DNA of 64,000 nt from Actinomycetes bacterium (GCA_021850325.1 JAJZMF010000004.1:1-64000), one strand, 5' to 3'; shown: positions 34,490-44,100, counted from the stretch's first letter. Program-made: numbers and translations. Notes: a model not told the origin generated them from the letters alone.

Positions 34490-35557
34490 TCACCCCGCCG
34501 CACCCACCCGTTGCTGGCGGCCGCGGCGTACCGGCTTGGCCAGGGCGCGTCGCCAGTGGGAGTCGCGCAGCACGATCTTGGACGGGAGCAGGACGTGGGG
34601 AGCCTCGTGCTGGTAGCTGCTCCTGTTGAGCAGTATGCGGGCTGCCGTTTCCCCCATGGCCCGGGTCGGCTGCTCGATGACGGTCACCCCGGGCTCCACC
34701 AGGGCGGCGTAGACGGCGTCGCCGAAGCCCACGACGGCCACGTCGTCGGGCCAGCTCAGCCCGTGCTGGCGTAGGCCGGTGAGGACCCCCGAAGTCAGCA
34801 TGGCGCTGGTGGAGAAGATGGCGTCAGGCCGCTGGGGGGCCTGCATCAGCCAGTCGACGGCCCGCCTGCCGTCCTGGGTGGTGAACTCCGCCGTCCACAT
34901 CCACTCTTCACTGCGGTCCAGCCCTCCGGCCGCGAGGGCAGCCAGGTAGCCCTGGGTCCGCTCCCGCGCGGTGGACACCCGCTGGGGGCCGTTGACCAGG
35001 CCGATGCGCCTGTAACCGCTCTCGACCAGGATCATGGTCGCCCGGAAGGCGCTGTCGAAGTTGTCCATGGCCACACTGGGCAACTGTGGGGCCCCCCCGT
35101 CCCGGTCCACGAGCACGACCGGCATGCCGCGCCGGGCGAGTGCCAGCGTGGCCGGGCCGACCTGGGCGGCGGGGGCGATGATGAGGCCGTCGATGCGTGG
35201 CGCCAGGAGGGTGACGTACTCGTCTTCGCGCTCGGGGTCCTCGGCTGACGGGGCGACCAGTATGCGGTGCCCCTCGGCGGCCAGGGCCTCCTCGACCGCA
35301 CCCGTCACGGCGGCAAAAAAAGCATTGGTGGTCGCCGGGACGACCACCCCGATGCACAGCGGCCTGCCCCGCCTGCGGCCTCGGGGCCTGAGCTCATAAC
35401 CCAGTTCGTCAGCGGCGCGCTGGACCCGTGCCCGCATGGTCTCGCTCACACCCCGCCGCCCCTGGCCGAGCGCACAGGACGCGGTAGCCAGTGACACCCC
35501 GGCATGGACGGCCACATCACGCAGGGTTGCCACTTTGGTGTTCGCGCCAGTGTTCAT
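34490..35557 (-). CDS. LacI-family transcriptional regulator
   Basis: The 355-residue repressor has an N-terminal helix-turn-helix (ATLRDVAVHAGVSLATASCALGQG, about 10-33) and a hinge (GYELRPRGRRRGRP). The effector domain runs from CIGVVVPATTNAFFAAVTGA to DDVAVVGFGDAVYAALVEPGVTVIEQP. It is convergent to the isomerase-dehydrogenase pair, so control of that pair or of the uronate importer is likely. AAAGG lies about 9 bp before the ATG. A basic tail (RRALAKPVRRGRQQR) ends the protein. Confidence 0.88.
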   Translation of the reverse strand: MNTGANTKVATLRDVAVHAGVSLATASCALGQGRRGVSETMRARVQRAADELGYELRPRGRRRGRPLCIGVVVPATTNAFFAAVTGAVEEALAAEGHRILVAPSAEDPEREDEYVTLLAPRIDGLIIAPAAQVGPATLALARRGMPVVLVDRDGGAPQLPSVAMDNFDSAFRATMILVESGYRRIGLVNGPQRVSTARERTQGYLAALAAGGLDRSEEWMWTAEFTTQDGRRAVDWLMQAPQRPDAIFSTSAMLTSGVLTGLRQHGLSWPDDVAVVGFGDAVYAALVEPGVTVIEQPTRAMGETAARILLNRSSYQHEAPHVLLPSKIVLRDSHWRRALAKPVRRGRQQRVGAAG

Positions 35558-35645
35558 CCGTTCAGCCTTTCGAGCGTCGCCCGAGCACGGCTCAGATCCT
35601 ACATAGAGGCGCGGATGTCCAACAGCTGCTTTGGTCTTTTTGTCG

Positions 35646-35692
35646 AGCCCATCACGTCCCGGCGCCGAGCTGGGGCCGGGGCGTGATGGGCT
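35646..35692 (-). terminator. Long hairpin between ugd and the LacI gene
   Basis: AGCCCATCACG (35646-35656) pairs exactly with CGTGATGGGCT (35682-35692). The stem continues with a T-G pair and CCCGGC/GCCGGG, giving about 18 bp with an 11-nt loop. It starts 62 bp after the ugd stop on the minus strand and has no U tract. It is the probable terminator of the envelope glycan operon. Confidence 0.75.
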
Positions 35693-35753
35693 GCGAACAA
35701 TAAACCATCCTCAACGCCTGAGCGGCGGCTCGACCGCTGCCGCCCGGCCCGGC

Positions 35754-37139
35754 TCAGGCCCCTACGGGCGACGGGGACGGGTGGGCCCAGAGCAGGGGCG
35801 GCCACACGATGGCCGGGAACTCCATGGGCAGGCCACGGCCAACTCCGTAAAGGGCGAGGCCTGCTCGCATGTACTGGTCCATGTCGAGTGCGCCTGCCGC
35901 GTCGACCACGGTCCGTCCGGCCATGGCGGCCGCCACCGCTCGAGCAGGCAGGCCCGTGTACTCCGCAGCTCTGGTCGTCACCACTACGGCGTCGGCGTCA
36001 GTCAGGGCATCGAGCACGCTCTCCACGCGCCCCGGGGCGGCCTCACGGGCCAAGGGGTCGTGGGAGCGCACCAGCGCCCCGGCATCGGCGAGCTGCCGGG
36101 CGATGTCGAGCCCCGGAGAATCGCGGGTGTCGTCTGTGCCCGCCTTGAAAGCGGTACCGAGGACGGCGACCCTGCGCCCGGCCAATGGCCCCAGGATCCT
36201 CTCCAGCTTGCGCACCACCCCCTCCCGGGCCAAGGAGTTCTGCTTCTCCGCCGCCTCGGCCAGGTAGGTGGGCGCCCCCAGGGCCTCTCCCACGGCCCGG
36301 AAGCCCGAGACGTCCTTGGGCAGGCAGGAGCCGCCATAGCCCGCCCCGGGGCCGAGGAAGGCCGTGCCCAGGCGATGGTCCAGGCCCACTCCCTGGAGCA
36401 CCGTGGAGGCATCGGTGCCCAGAGCGTCACAGAGGCCCGCCACCTCGTTGGCGAACGAGATCTTTATGGCGAGGAGGGTGTTGGCGGCGTACTTGATCAG
36501 CTCGGCACCCCGCCTGTCGGTGTGGACCACCGGGCAACCACTGGGGTAGAGGCTGGCCACCGTCCGGCCCACGGCCGGGTCCTGGGCCCCGACCACGACG
36601 CGGTCCGGGGCGAGGAAGTCCTCGACCGCCCGTGACTCCCGGAGGAACTCGGGGCTGGAGACGACGGGTACCCTGACACCGGGCCGGGCGTGCTCCGCGC
36701 ACACCAGCTCGATCGCCTCGCAGGTGCCCGGGGGGACCGTGCTCTTGACCACCACGACCAGGTCTTGGGTGGCGGCTGCGGCGACATCGCGCGCCGCGGC
36801 AGCAAGGTAGGTGAGGTTGGGCTCACCCGTGGGCTGGGGCGGGGTGCCCACGCACAGGAAAGCGACCTCGGCCCCAGGCAGGGCTTGGGCGGCATCGTCG
36901 AAGAAGGCGAGCGAACCATCGGCCAGGCCGTTGGCAACGAGCTCGTCCAGGCCGGGTTCGTGGATCGGGACGGTCCCCCGTCGCAGCTGGCCCAGACGGC
37001 CGGGGTCGGTCTCGACACAAGCCACCTGGTGGCCCAGGTGGGACATGCAGGCCGCGGCAGTGAGGCCTACGTAGCCGGCGCCGATGACGCATACCTTGCG
37101 CCTGGCGTCGGGTTGTTCAGTTGGCACGACAGTGGTCAT
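35754..37139 (-). CDS. ugd: UDP-glucose 6-dehydrogenase
   Basis: This 461-residue enzyme of the UDP-glucose/GDP-mannose dehydrogenase family oxidises UDP-glucose to UDP-glucuronate with NAD. The N-terminal Rossmann motif is CVIGAGYVGLTAAACMSHLGH. The catalytic cysteine lies near residue 269 in GPGAGYGGSCLPKDVSGF. The C-terminal domain has VLGTAFKAGTDDTRDSPGLDIARQL. AAAGG precedes the ATG. It is the last gene of an operon with glycosyltransferases, an epimerase and an ABC exporter, so it should supply glucuronosyl donor for the exported glycan. GDP-mannose as substrate is less likely but not excluded. Confidence 0.9.
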   Translation of the reverse strand: MTTVVPTEQPDARRKVCVIGAGYVGLTAAACMSHLGHQVACVETDPGRLGQLRRGTVPIHEPGLDELVANGLADGSLAFFDDAAQALPGAEVAFLCVGTPPQPTGEPNLTYLAAAARDVAAAATQDLVVVVKSTVPPGTCEAIELVCAEHARPGVRVPVVSSPEFLRESRAVEDFLAPDRVVVGAQDPAVGRTVASLYPSGCPVVHTDRRGAELIKYAANTLLAIKISFANEVAGLCDALGTDASTVLQGVGLDHRLGTAFLGPGAGYGGSCLPKDVSGFRAVGEALGAPTYLAEAAEKQNSLAREGVVRKLERILGPLAGRRVAVLGTAFKAGTDDTRDSPGLDIARQLADAGALVRSHDPLAREAAPGRVESVLDALTDADAVVVTTRAAEYTGLPARAVAAAMAGRTVVDAAGALDMDQYMRAGLALYGVGRGLPMEFPAIVWPPLLWAHPSPSPVGA

Positions 37140-37205
37140 GGCGGGGAGCCTTTCTGCTCGGGGGGGTGGCTGGGGGCGGCCGGGGAGGTTGCCCGGGCCG
37201 GGTGC

Positions 37206-39083
37206 TCAGGTCGTGGACAGGTCGCTGGAAAGCAGGGTGCCGTAGGAGCGGTGCAGGTCGGCGTAGGTGCGACCGCCGTTCAGCAGCTGTTCGTGGCTGC
37301 CCTGCTCGACAACGTGGCCTTCCGACAGGACCGTGATGCGGTCGGCTCCGTGCACGGCCGAGAGCTGGTGGCTCACGAGAAGGGTTGTACGGCCGGCCCG
37401 CAACCGGTCCAGGCCCTCGAGCACGACCGATTCGGTAGTGGGGTCCAGGCCGGTCGTGGGCTCGTCGAGGAGCAGCAACGGTGCGTCCCGCACCATGGCC
37501 CGGGCGATGGCCACGCACTGGCGCTGGCCGCCCGACAGGGCCCGGGCACCCTCTCCCACCTCGGTGTCGTAACCGTTGCGCAGGCCGGCGAGGACGTCGT
37601 GCACACCGGCCGCCTTGGCCGCTGCTATCGCATCGGCACGGCTCGCGCCCTCACGGCCGTATGCGATGTTCTCCCACACGGTGGGGCGCAGGAGGGCCAT
37701 TTCCTGAGGCACCAGTGCCATCTGGGAGCGCAGCCACGCCAGGTTGAGGTCGCGCAGGTCGTGCCCGTCCAGGAGCACCCTTCCCCGGGTCGGGTCGGCA
37801 TAGCGGGCGACCAGGCGCAGGAGGGTGCTCTTGCCGCTCCCCGTGCTGCCGACGAGGGCATGGGTCTGGCCCGGCTCCACGTGCACGTCGACGTGCTCCA
37901 GGCCGAAGCCCATGTCCGGGTAGGCAAATGAGACGTCGTCGAAGACGAGGGAACCCGTGACCTGCGCAGGCCGGTGGGCCCGGGGGCTCTCTGGCAGGTG
38001 TTCCTTGGCCGAGAGGATCTCGTTCACCCGTTCTGCGGCGGCCTGCCCCTTGCCCACGGTGCCTGCGAGCTTGGCCAATTGGCGGACGGGTGCGTACATG
38101 CCCCGGAAGTAGGCGCTGAAGACCAGGAGGTCGCCAGGGGTCAGCCTGCCTGACAGCACCTCCTGGGCTCCTACGAGCACCACCAGCGCTATGGCGGCTG
38201 TCATGCCCAGGTTCACCAGCGGGGTGAAGCGCGACTGGAGCACGACGGACCGGCGGTTGGCGCTCAGGCCCCTCATGGCGAGGTCGGCGTACCGGCCGGC
38301 TTCGGCCTCCTCGGCTCCGAAAGCCTGCACGACCTGCACGCTGGCCAGCGCCCGCTGGGCACTGGCCGACGCGAGGCCTTCGTGGCGTCGGGCACTGCGT
38401 TGCGAGGCCTTGATAGCGGCCATGTAGTGGCGCACCACCCAGGCCAGGGCAGGCAGGAGCAGGAGGGCGAGCGCACTGAAACGCCAGTCCAGGACGAACA
38501 TGATCACGACCATGCCGACGATGGTCACCGAGTTCTCGACGACCACGGGCACGACGTTGACGACGACGCTCTGCATGGCCTGCACGTCGCCTCCGAGGCG
38601 GGCGAGGAGGTCGCCCACCGGCCGGCGGAGGTGGAACGCCGACGACTGCGCCTGCATGTGCCGGAAGAGCCGGTTGCGCAGGTCGAACACCACCTGTTGG
38701 CCGGCGTTGGCCAATAGGGCGTTCGCGCCGTAGGAGGCGAGGGCGAGCAGCAGGGCGGTGACGGCCATGGCGGCGCACAGGACGTACAGGAGGCTGTGCC
38801 GGTCGGTGGGCAGCCAGGAGAGGGCCTGGGGCAGCCGATGATGGCCGAGCACGTTGTCGAAGACCATCTTCAGGGGCACAGGCGCCACCCACTGCAAAGC
38901 TGCCCGGAGCAGGGAGAAGCCCAAGCCGCCGGCGATGGCCAGGCGCGCCGGTGCCAGGTCCATGCCCCACCAGCGGGGCAGTTGCTTGTTGCCCCGGCCC
39001 CGCCCGGCTGGGCGCTCGGCGCCTCGCCCGGCACCGGTACGCGGCTGCTTGTGACCGGCCCTGCGCCGGGCGTGCCCGCTCAC
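37206..39083 (-). CDS. ABC exporter, fused membrane and ATPase domains (glycolipid/lipid flippase type)
   Basis: The protein has 625 residues. A basic tail of about 35 residues precedes six membrane helices (about 45-330). A complete ATPase domain follows: Walker A GSTGSGKSTLL near 412, signature ALSGGQRQ near 514, Walker B LLLLDEPTTGLD near 537 and switch histidine in LLVSHQLS. All catalytic residues are intact, so it can act as a homodimer. It starts at GTG 39083, overlapping the upstream glycosyltransferase by 4 bp. The context suggests export of the glycan or glycolipid made by the neighbours rather than drug efflux. Confidence 0.85.
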   Translation of the reverse strand: MSGHARRRAGHKQPRTGAGRGAERPAGRGRGNKQLPRWWGMDLAPARLAIAGGLGFSLLRAALQWVAPVPLKMVFDNVLGHHRLPQALSWLPTDRHSLLYVLCAAMAVTALLLALASYGANALLANAGQQVVFDLRNRLFRHMQAQSSAFHLRRPVGDLLARLGGDVQAMQSVVVNVVPVVVENSVTIVGMVVIMFVLDWRFSALALLLLPALAWVVRHYMAAIKASQRSARRHEGLASASAQRALASVQVVQAFGAEEAEAGRYADLAMRGLSANRRSVVLQSRFTPLVNLGMTAAIALVVLVGAQEVLSGRLTPGDLLVFSAYFRGMYAPVRQLAKLAGTVGKGQAAAERVNEILSAKEHLPESPRAHRPAQVTGSLVFDDVSFAYPDMGFGLEHVDVHVEPGQTHALVGSTGSGKSTLLRLVARYADPTRGRVLLDGHDLRDLNLAWLRSQMALVPQEMALLRPTVWENIAYGREGASRADAIAAAKAAGVHDVLAGLRNGYDTEVGEGARALSGGQRQCVAIARAMVRDAPLLLLDEPTTGLDPTTESVVLEGLDRLRAGRTTLLVSHQLSAVHGADRITVLSEGHVVEQGSHEQLLNGGRTYADLHRSYGTLLSSDLSTT

Positions 39084-40303
39084 GCCGCCGGTGCCCCCGA
39101 AGGTGCCGCGCTCATTGCGGCGCCGGCGAACTGCATGGTGCGGCGGGCCACGGCACCCCAGTCGAGGCGTTCGACCGCCGAGAGGCGGGCCTGGCGGCCC
39201 AGCATGGCCCGGCGGTGCGGGTCGGCCGAGAGGTCGGCCAATAGCCGGGCCAGGGCGGCGAGGTCCCCCGGCGGGAACAGCTCCCCCGTCCCGTCCAGCA
39301 GTTGCCGCACCGGTGGGAAGTCGGCCGCCACCACCGCCCGCCCGGCCGCCATGGCCTCGGCGACCTTCAGGGGTGAGAAGTAGAAGTCCTCGTTGGGCAG
39401 GTAGGGCGCGGCGCAGATGTCCATCGCCGCCAGGTAGGCAGGCATCTCGGCGAAGGGGACCGCCCCGGTCAGGACGGCCTTCACATCGTCCGGTAGCCGC
39501 CCGAGCGCCTCTTCCACCTGTGGCCGTTGGGGGCCGTCACCGACCACCAGCAGGCCGAGGGGCTGGCCCGGGTTGGCCGCCCGGGCCGTGGCCACGGCGT
39601 CAACGAGCAGTTCGACACCATGCCAGGGTTTGAGGCTGCCGGCGAAGCCGATGACCACGCGTTCGCCCATCCCGGCCTGCCGGCGCAGCTGCCGGCCGTG
39701 GCCGGCCCAGCGCCCGGGGCTCAGGGTGGCCGTATCTGCACCGTTGGGCAGGACCTCGCCCTCGGCGGCGCCCTTTGCCATTGCCCAGCCGACGAGCGGC
39801 TCGCTGACCGCCAGTACCCGGGCACCGGCCAGGGCCTGTCGTTCTGCCTGATCTGCCTCCTCGACCAGCTGGAGCCCGAAGTGGCGCGCCCTCTCGGCCG
39901 CCACCGGGGCGTTGACCTCCACAACCCGCTCCAGGCCCAGGGCCGAACAGACCTCGGTGCCCTGGCCGGCGAAGAGCGTCAAGCGCTCCTGCACCCAGTC
40001 CGGCCGTTGCCGGCCCAGCTGCTCGCCCACCGTGGCGAAGAACCGTTGCGAAGCGGTGGTACGGCTGGCCTCGCCGGCCGGCCCGCTGCGGACGGCACCG
40101 ACGTCGACCGGTACCACCTGCACCCTGTCCGACCCTGCTGAGCGGAGTGGGCCCGTCACCCGGGCGGCATAGAGGGTGACCGAGGCCCCGGCCCGGGCCA
40201 GGGCGCAGCAGAGCGACTCGACGTGGACCGATGCGCCCTTGGTGCCCCCCACCGGGATGCCCGGGTCGGGGAGGAGGTAGGCGATGGAGGGTGCGGACGT
40301 CAT
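39080..40303 (-). CDS. Glycosyltransferase, GT4-type
   Basis: The 407-residue GT-B fold enzyme transfers a sugar from a nucleotide donor in the cytoplasm. The N-terminal acceptor domain begins SIAYLLPDPGIPVGGTKGASVHV with the glycine-rich loop. The donor domain has VVIGFAGSLKPWHGVELLVDA and the EX7E region in the segment YFSPLKVAEAMAAGRAVVAAD. ATG 40303 overlaps the stop of the upstream gene by 4 bp (ATGA). The open frame further upstream is a shadow. It is the fourth gene of the envelope glycan operon. Confidence 0.85.
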   Translation of the reverse strand: MTSAPSIAYLLPDPGIPVGGTKGASVHVESLCCALARAGASVTLYAARVTGPLRSAGSDRVQVVPVDVGAVRSGPAGEASRTTASQRFFATVGEQLGRQRPDWVQERLTLFAGQGTEVCSALGLERVVEVNAPVAAERARHFGLQLVEEADQAERQALAGARVLAVSEPLVGWAMAKGAAEGEVLPNGADTATLSPGRWAGHGRQLRRQAGMGERVVIGFAGSLKPWHGVELLVDAVATARAANPGQPLGLLVVGDGPQRPQVEEALGRLPDDVKAVLTGAVPFAEMPAYLAAMDICAAPYLPNEDFYFSPLKVAEAMAAGRAVVAADFPPVRQLLDGTGELFPPGDLAALARLLADLSADPHRRAMLGRQARLSAVERLDWGAVARRTMQFAGAAMSAAPSGAPAA

Positions 40304-41643
40304 TCCACGCCCACCGGCACGCGTACCGGGCCCTCTTTGGGACTGCTCGGCCCGTCCAGACCGGCCACGGCCATGAGGCTGTGCGCCACGGGGGCGATGC
40401 ACGCCGTACGGGAGAGGTGCTCAACGCAGTAGCGTCGCGCCGACTCACCCAGGCGGGTGCGGAGCCCGGGGTCGGCGGCCAGCGCCCCGAGCGCCTCGGC
40501 CAGGGCCGGAGCGTCCCCGGGGGGTACGACCAGGCCCGTCACACCGTCGGTGACGACCTCAGGGATGCCCGCCACCGCCGACCCGACCACGGCCAGGCCG
40601 CTCGACATGGCTTCGAGGAGGGCGTTCGGGATACCGTCGCGGTCGCCGTTCTCGGTGACCACGCTGGCTTGGACGAAGACGTCTGCCCGGGCCAGTTGCT
40701 CGTTCACCTCCGGCTGGCTGAGCGACCCGGCGAAGCTCACCTTGTCCTGTACACCCAGTGTTCCTGCCAGCTCGCGCAGTTCGGCCCGCAGCTCGCCGCC
40801 CCCTACGATCTGGCAATCGAAGTCGGTGCCGTCCAGCTGCAACCGGGCGAGAGCCTCGAGCAGCACGGGATAGCCCTTCTTGGGGACCAGGCGACCGACG
40901 GCGAGGATGCGCAGAGGCCTCCCGTCGCTGCCGCCCCCGTGGTCGGTGCGGGCCGGGGGCGTGAAGCGTTCGGTGTCCACCCCGTGGGGTGCCAGCACGA
41001 CCTTGTAGGCGTGAGAGGACACGGCCCTGTCCGGGTGGGAGGTGACGACACGTCTCATCTCGGTCGCTGCGCTTGATGAGCAGGTGAGCACGAACGACGC
41101 TGCCGCCACCTTGCGGGCAAGGATGTCCGGGCTCGACAGGTACAGGTCTTTGGCGTGGGCGGCGAAGCTGAAGCTCATACCGGTCAGCAGGTGCACGAAG
41201 TGCGCAACGCTGGCTGGGCCGTGCGCGAAAGCGGCATGGACGTGCCGGGCACCGTCCGCCTCGAGCTCCACGGCCAGGGGCCCGGCTTCCAGGAAGTGCT
41301 TCAGCGTGGAGAGGTGACGCCGTGACAGCGCCATGTGGCCGGCTGTGGCTAGCCAGCGCCAGGGGTGGCGGCGGACCACGGTGGCATGGCTGCGGAGGAA
41401 GTGCAGGTAGTCACCAAAGCTCGACCGGTGGGCCTCGTGCAGGTAGCGGACGGGGCTTGCCACTTGGTGCACCCGGGGCTGCACCACCGTCTCACCGGGG
41501 TCGGCGATGGCCCAGAGCCTCAGCGGCACCCCGGCCGCCTCCAGACCGAGGATCTCGTCCAGGATGAAGGTCTCCGAGAGCCGGGGGAAGCGCTTGGTCA
41601 GGTACCCGATGGTGGGCGCAATGCCCGTTGCGTTGGCGCTCAT
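40300..41643 (-). CDS. Glycosyltransferase, GT4-type
   Basis: The 447-residue GT-B enzyme begins PTIGYLTKRFPRLSETFILDEIL, the typical start of exopolysaccharide or colanic-acid-type GT4 enzymes. The donor domain contains LRILAVGRLVPKKGYPVLLEAL, the EX7E motif in GIPNALLEAMSSGLAVVGS, and TDGVTGLVVPPGD. ATG 41643 overlaps the upstream stop by 4 bp. The acceptor cannot be read from the sequence. It is the third gene of the envelope glycan operon. Confidence 0.87.
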   Translation of the reverse strand: MSANATGIAPTIGYLTKRFPRLSETFILDEILGLEAAGVPLRLWAIADPGETVVQPRVHQVASPVRYLHEAHRSSFGDYLHFLRSHATVVRRHPWRWLATAGHMALSRRHLSTLKHFLEAGPLAVELEADGARHVHAAFAHGPASVAHFVHLLTGMSFSFAAHAKDLYLSSPDILARKVAAASFVLTCSSSAATEMRRVVTSHPDRAVSSHAYKVVLAPHGVDTERFTPPARTDHGGGSDGRPLRILAVGRLVPKKGYPVLLEALARLQLDGTDFDCQIVGGGELRAELRELAGTLGVQDKVSFAGSLSQPEVNEQLARADVFVQASVVTENGDRDGIPNALLEAMSSGLAVVGSAVAGIPEVVTDGVTGLVVPPGDAPALAEALGALAADPGLRTRLGESARRYCVEHLSRTACIAPVAHSLMAVAGLDGPSSPKEGPVRVPVGVE

Positions 41644-42851
41644 GCCGGGATGCGCTCCTCGAGGTCGCCGTCCGCGCACTGACCGGCTGCAACCCGTGAG
41701 AGGGCGTCGACCACTCGCTGCGCGCCCTGTAGGTCCAGAGGGCGGCGGCGTGCGCCGGGCGTGGTCGTTGCTGCGTTCACAGCCCGGGTGACCTCCTGGC
41801 CGAGGTCACCACCGTCCGGTTCGACCATGTGCACGAGCCCCCGTTCTGCGAACGCCCTGGCCCGGAGGAGCTGTTCCTGGCGGGGCCAGGCCCGGGGCAC
41901 CACGACCACGGGCACCGAGATGGCGAGCAGTTCGCAGAGCGTGTTGTAGCCACCACGGGTCACCACGCACCGGGCCTCCCGGGCCAGGCCGGGCAGGTCC
42001 TGTACGTGGTCGAGCAGGCGCACCTCCAGCCCGCTACGGGCATGGTCGGCCACGGCCGCCGCCAGGACCTGTCGGTCAGCGGCGTTCATCAGGGGCCCGG
42101 CGCACAGCACTGCGGGCGCACCCAGGCGCTGCGCTGCCCCCAGCGTGGCGAGCAGGACTTCGACGCCGTCGCCGCCGCCGCCGACCGTGCCCAGGAGGTA
42201 TCCGTCCTCCAGGGCCGGACGCGGGGGACTGGTGGCTTCGGAGGTGACGTAACCGCAGAACTCGACGCCAGATGCGAGCGGTTCAGGGATGGCGTAGGCC
42301 TCCACGACGTCGAAGACCTCGCGCTCGCCGTACACGACGACCTGGTCGTAGGTGTCCCTCAGTGTGCCGTAGACACCCTGGTCGGCCCAGGTCCGCCTCA
42401 CGCTGGCCGGCTCGTCCAGGATGTCACGCAGGCCCAGCACCAGCCTGGTGGCCAGGTGACGGGAGCGGATGAGGTCGAAGACGCCCAGGAGCTCACCCTT
42501 GACGCCGTGAGGAGAGTGGTCGACGAGGAGCACGTCCGGTTCCCAGCGCAGCACGATGTCGGACAGGACCGCAGTGCGTGCCCTGGTCACCACCGACATG
42601 GGCACCCCGGGCTCGAGGGGCCGGTACTGCTCCGGACCGGTCTTGGTCACCGGTGGGAGCTGGGCGCAGATGAGCCGCTCGGGCCGGTCGACCTGGTTCA
42701 GCACGGGTGAGCCGGAGGCCAGGACGACCTGGGGTGCTCCGGGCTGGGACAGGAGGTGCCGGGCGATGGCGAGGTTGCGGCGCAGGTGGCCGAGCCCGTA
42801 GGTGTCGTGGGAGTAGAGCAGTACCTTGGCGAGGGGACCGGTGTTGGTCAT
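41640..42851 (-). CDS. Predicted glycosyltransferase of the COG4671/MurG-like group
   Basis: The 403-residue GT-B-like protein begins VLLYSHDTYGLGHLRRNLAIARHLL, characteristic of the uncharacterised COG4671 glycosyltransferases related to MurG. The C-terminal donor-binding region has VVTRGGYNTLCELLAISVPVVVVPRAWPRQEQLLRA, the typical UDP-sugar site of family 28 enzymes. It overlaps the epimerase gene upstream and the GT4 gene downstream by 4 bp each. It is a probable early transferase using the UDP-uronate made by this operon, by inference. Confidence 0.78.
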   Translation of the reverse strand: MTNTGPLAKVLLYSHDTYGLGHLRRNLAIARHLLSQPGAPQVVLASGSPVLNQVDRPERLICAQLPPVTKTGPEQYRPLEPGVPMSVVTRARTAVLSDIVLRWEPDVLLVDHSPHGVKGELLGVFDLIRSRHLATRLVLGLRDILDEPASVRRTWADQGVYGTLRDTYDQVVVYGEREVFDVVEAYAIPEPLASGVEFCGYVTSEATSPPRPALEDGYLLGTVGGGGDGVEVLLATLGAAQRLGAPAVLCAGPLMNAADRQVLAAAVADHARSGLEVRLLDHVQDLPGLAREARCVVTRGGYNTLCELLAISVPVVVVPRAWPRQEQLLRARAFAERGLVHMVEPDGGDLGQEVTRAVNAATTTPGARRRPLDLQGAQRVVDALSRVAAGQCADGDLEERIPA

Positions 42852-43873
42852 GCGGAACGTACCTCCTCCAGCTGCATGGTCTCGACACGGTCACGCACCC
42901 AGGCCACCTCGGCCGGGAACCCGACCTGGAACGGCACCGAGGCACGGAAACCGAGCAACGAGGCTGCCCGTGACGCGTCGGCCTCGGTGGCGCGCACATC
43001 ACCCCTGGCCGGCGGGAGGAACTGCACGGTGACGTCTCCGGCCACCAGGCTGCGCAGCAGTTCGAGCACTTCCAGCAGGGTCACGCTGCTGCCTCCCCCG
43101 ACGTTTATGGCGAGGCCTGACGCAGGCGCGTCGGCGGCAGCGATCGTCGCCGAGACGATGTCGTCCACGTAGGTGAAGTCCCGCCTCTGCGTCCCGTCAC
43201 CGAGCAGGGTGAGGGGCTCACCCCGCAGAGCGGCCTCGGCGAAGATGCGGAGGCCCATGTCGGGGCGTTGACCGGGCCCGTAAACGGTGAAGTACCGCAG
43301 GGCGACGGCTTCCAGGCCGTCGCTCACAGCCTCGAGGAAGGTGCGCTCTGCCTCCAGCTTGGTGCGGCCGTAGGGAGAAATCGGCGCAGGGGGGGCTGTT
43401 TCTGCAAAGGGCGTCGGGCTGTTCCCGTAGACCGAGGACGAGGATGCGTACACCGCCCGCCGCACCCCGGCCCGGCGGGCTGCGGCCACCACCGCTCTGG
43501 CGGTCAGCACGTTGTCGTGGACGTACTTGGGCTCCTCGTCGAAGCTCGCCCGCACGCCGGCCCGGCCGGCCAGGTGGAAGACCACTTCAGCGCCTTCGAA
43601 GAGCGCCTCGAGGTCCATGTCGACCAGGTCCCCTTCGACCAGGGTGACCCCGTTCATGTGGCCCAGGACGGAGGCCCGGGCACGCTTCTCGACCGGGTCG
43701 TAGCTGTCGGTGAAGCCGTCTATGCCCACGACGTCCCAGCCCCGGTCCACCAGGGTGGCCGCGAGCTTGGACCCGATGAAGCCGGCGGCGCCTGTCACCA
43801 CGCAGGAACGGCGTCCCGGAGTGGAGGAGCGGACGGAGGGGGCTCGGGAGGTAGAGAGGTGTGGCTGCTCCAT
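42848..43873 (-). CDS. NAD-dependent nucleotide-sugar epimerase/dehydratase
   Basis: This 341-residue short-chain dehydrogenase of the extended type has the GxxGxxG loop at 28-34 (TGAAGFIGSK) and the SSSSVYG strand. The catalytic YxxxK is in SPYGRTKLEAER at about 166-170. The closest character is UDP-glucuronate 4-epimerase or UDP-glucose 4-epimerase. With ugd at the other end of the operon, UDP-galacturonate formation is likely, but dehydratase activity is not excluded. AAAGGA precedes ATG 43873. The open frame to 44089 is not protein-like. It is the first gene of the envelope glycan operon. Confidence 0.85.
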   Translation of the reverse strand: MEQPHLSTSRAPSVRSSTPGRRSCVVTGAAGFIGSKLAATLVDRGWDVVGIDGFTDSYDPVEKRARASVLGHMNGVTLVEGDLVDMDLEALFEGAEVVFHLAGRAGVRASFDEEPKYVHDNVLTARAVVAAARRAGVRRAVYASSSSVYGNSPTPFAETAPPAPISPYGRTKLEAERTFLEAVSDGLEAVALRYFTVYGPGQRPDMGLRIFAEAALRGEPLTLLGDGTQRRDFTYVDDIVSATIAAADAPASGLAINVGGGSSVTLLEVLELLRSLVAGDVTVQFLPPARGDVRATEADASRAASLLGFRASVPFQVGFPAEVAWVRDRVETMQLEEVRSA

Positions 43874-44100
43874 GCGGTGTCCTTTCGAGGTGCCGCGGAC
43901 GGTTCGAGACAATCCTTCCGGTGGTCGTATGACCGCTCCGTGAAGGGAACGTGAGAGTCCTCTAACCGAGACGGGCACCCGGGGAGCGGCCGGCCCCCAG
44001 GCGGGCGTGGAGCCTGGCGGGCACGGCGGCGCAGGGCGTGGGAGCGCTGGAGACCTGTTCAGAGGTGGTGCGCGGGTAGGCGGGGGCACCCCGGGTTGCC

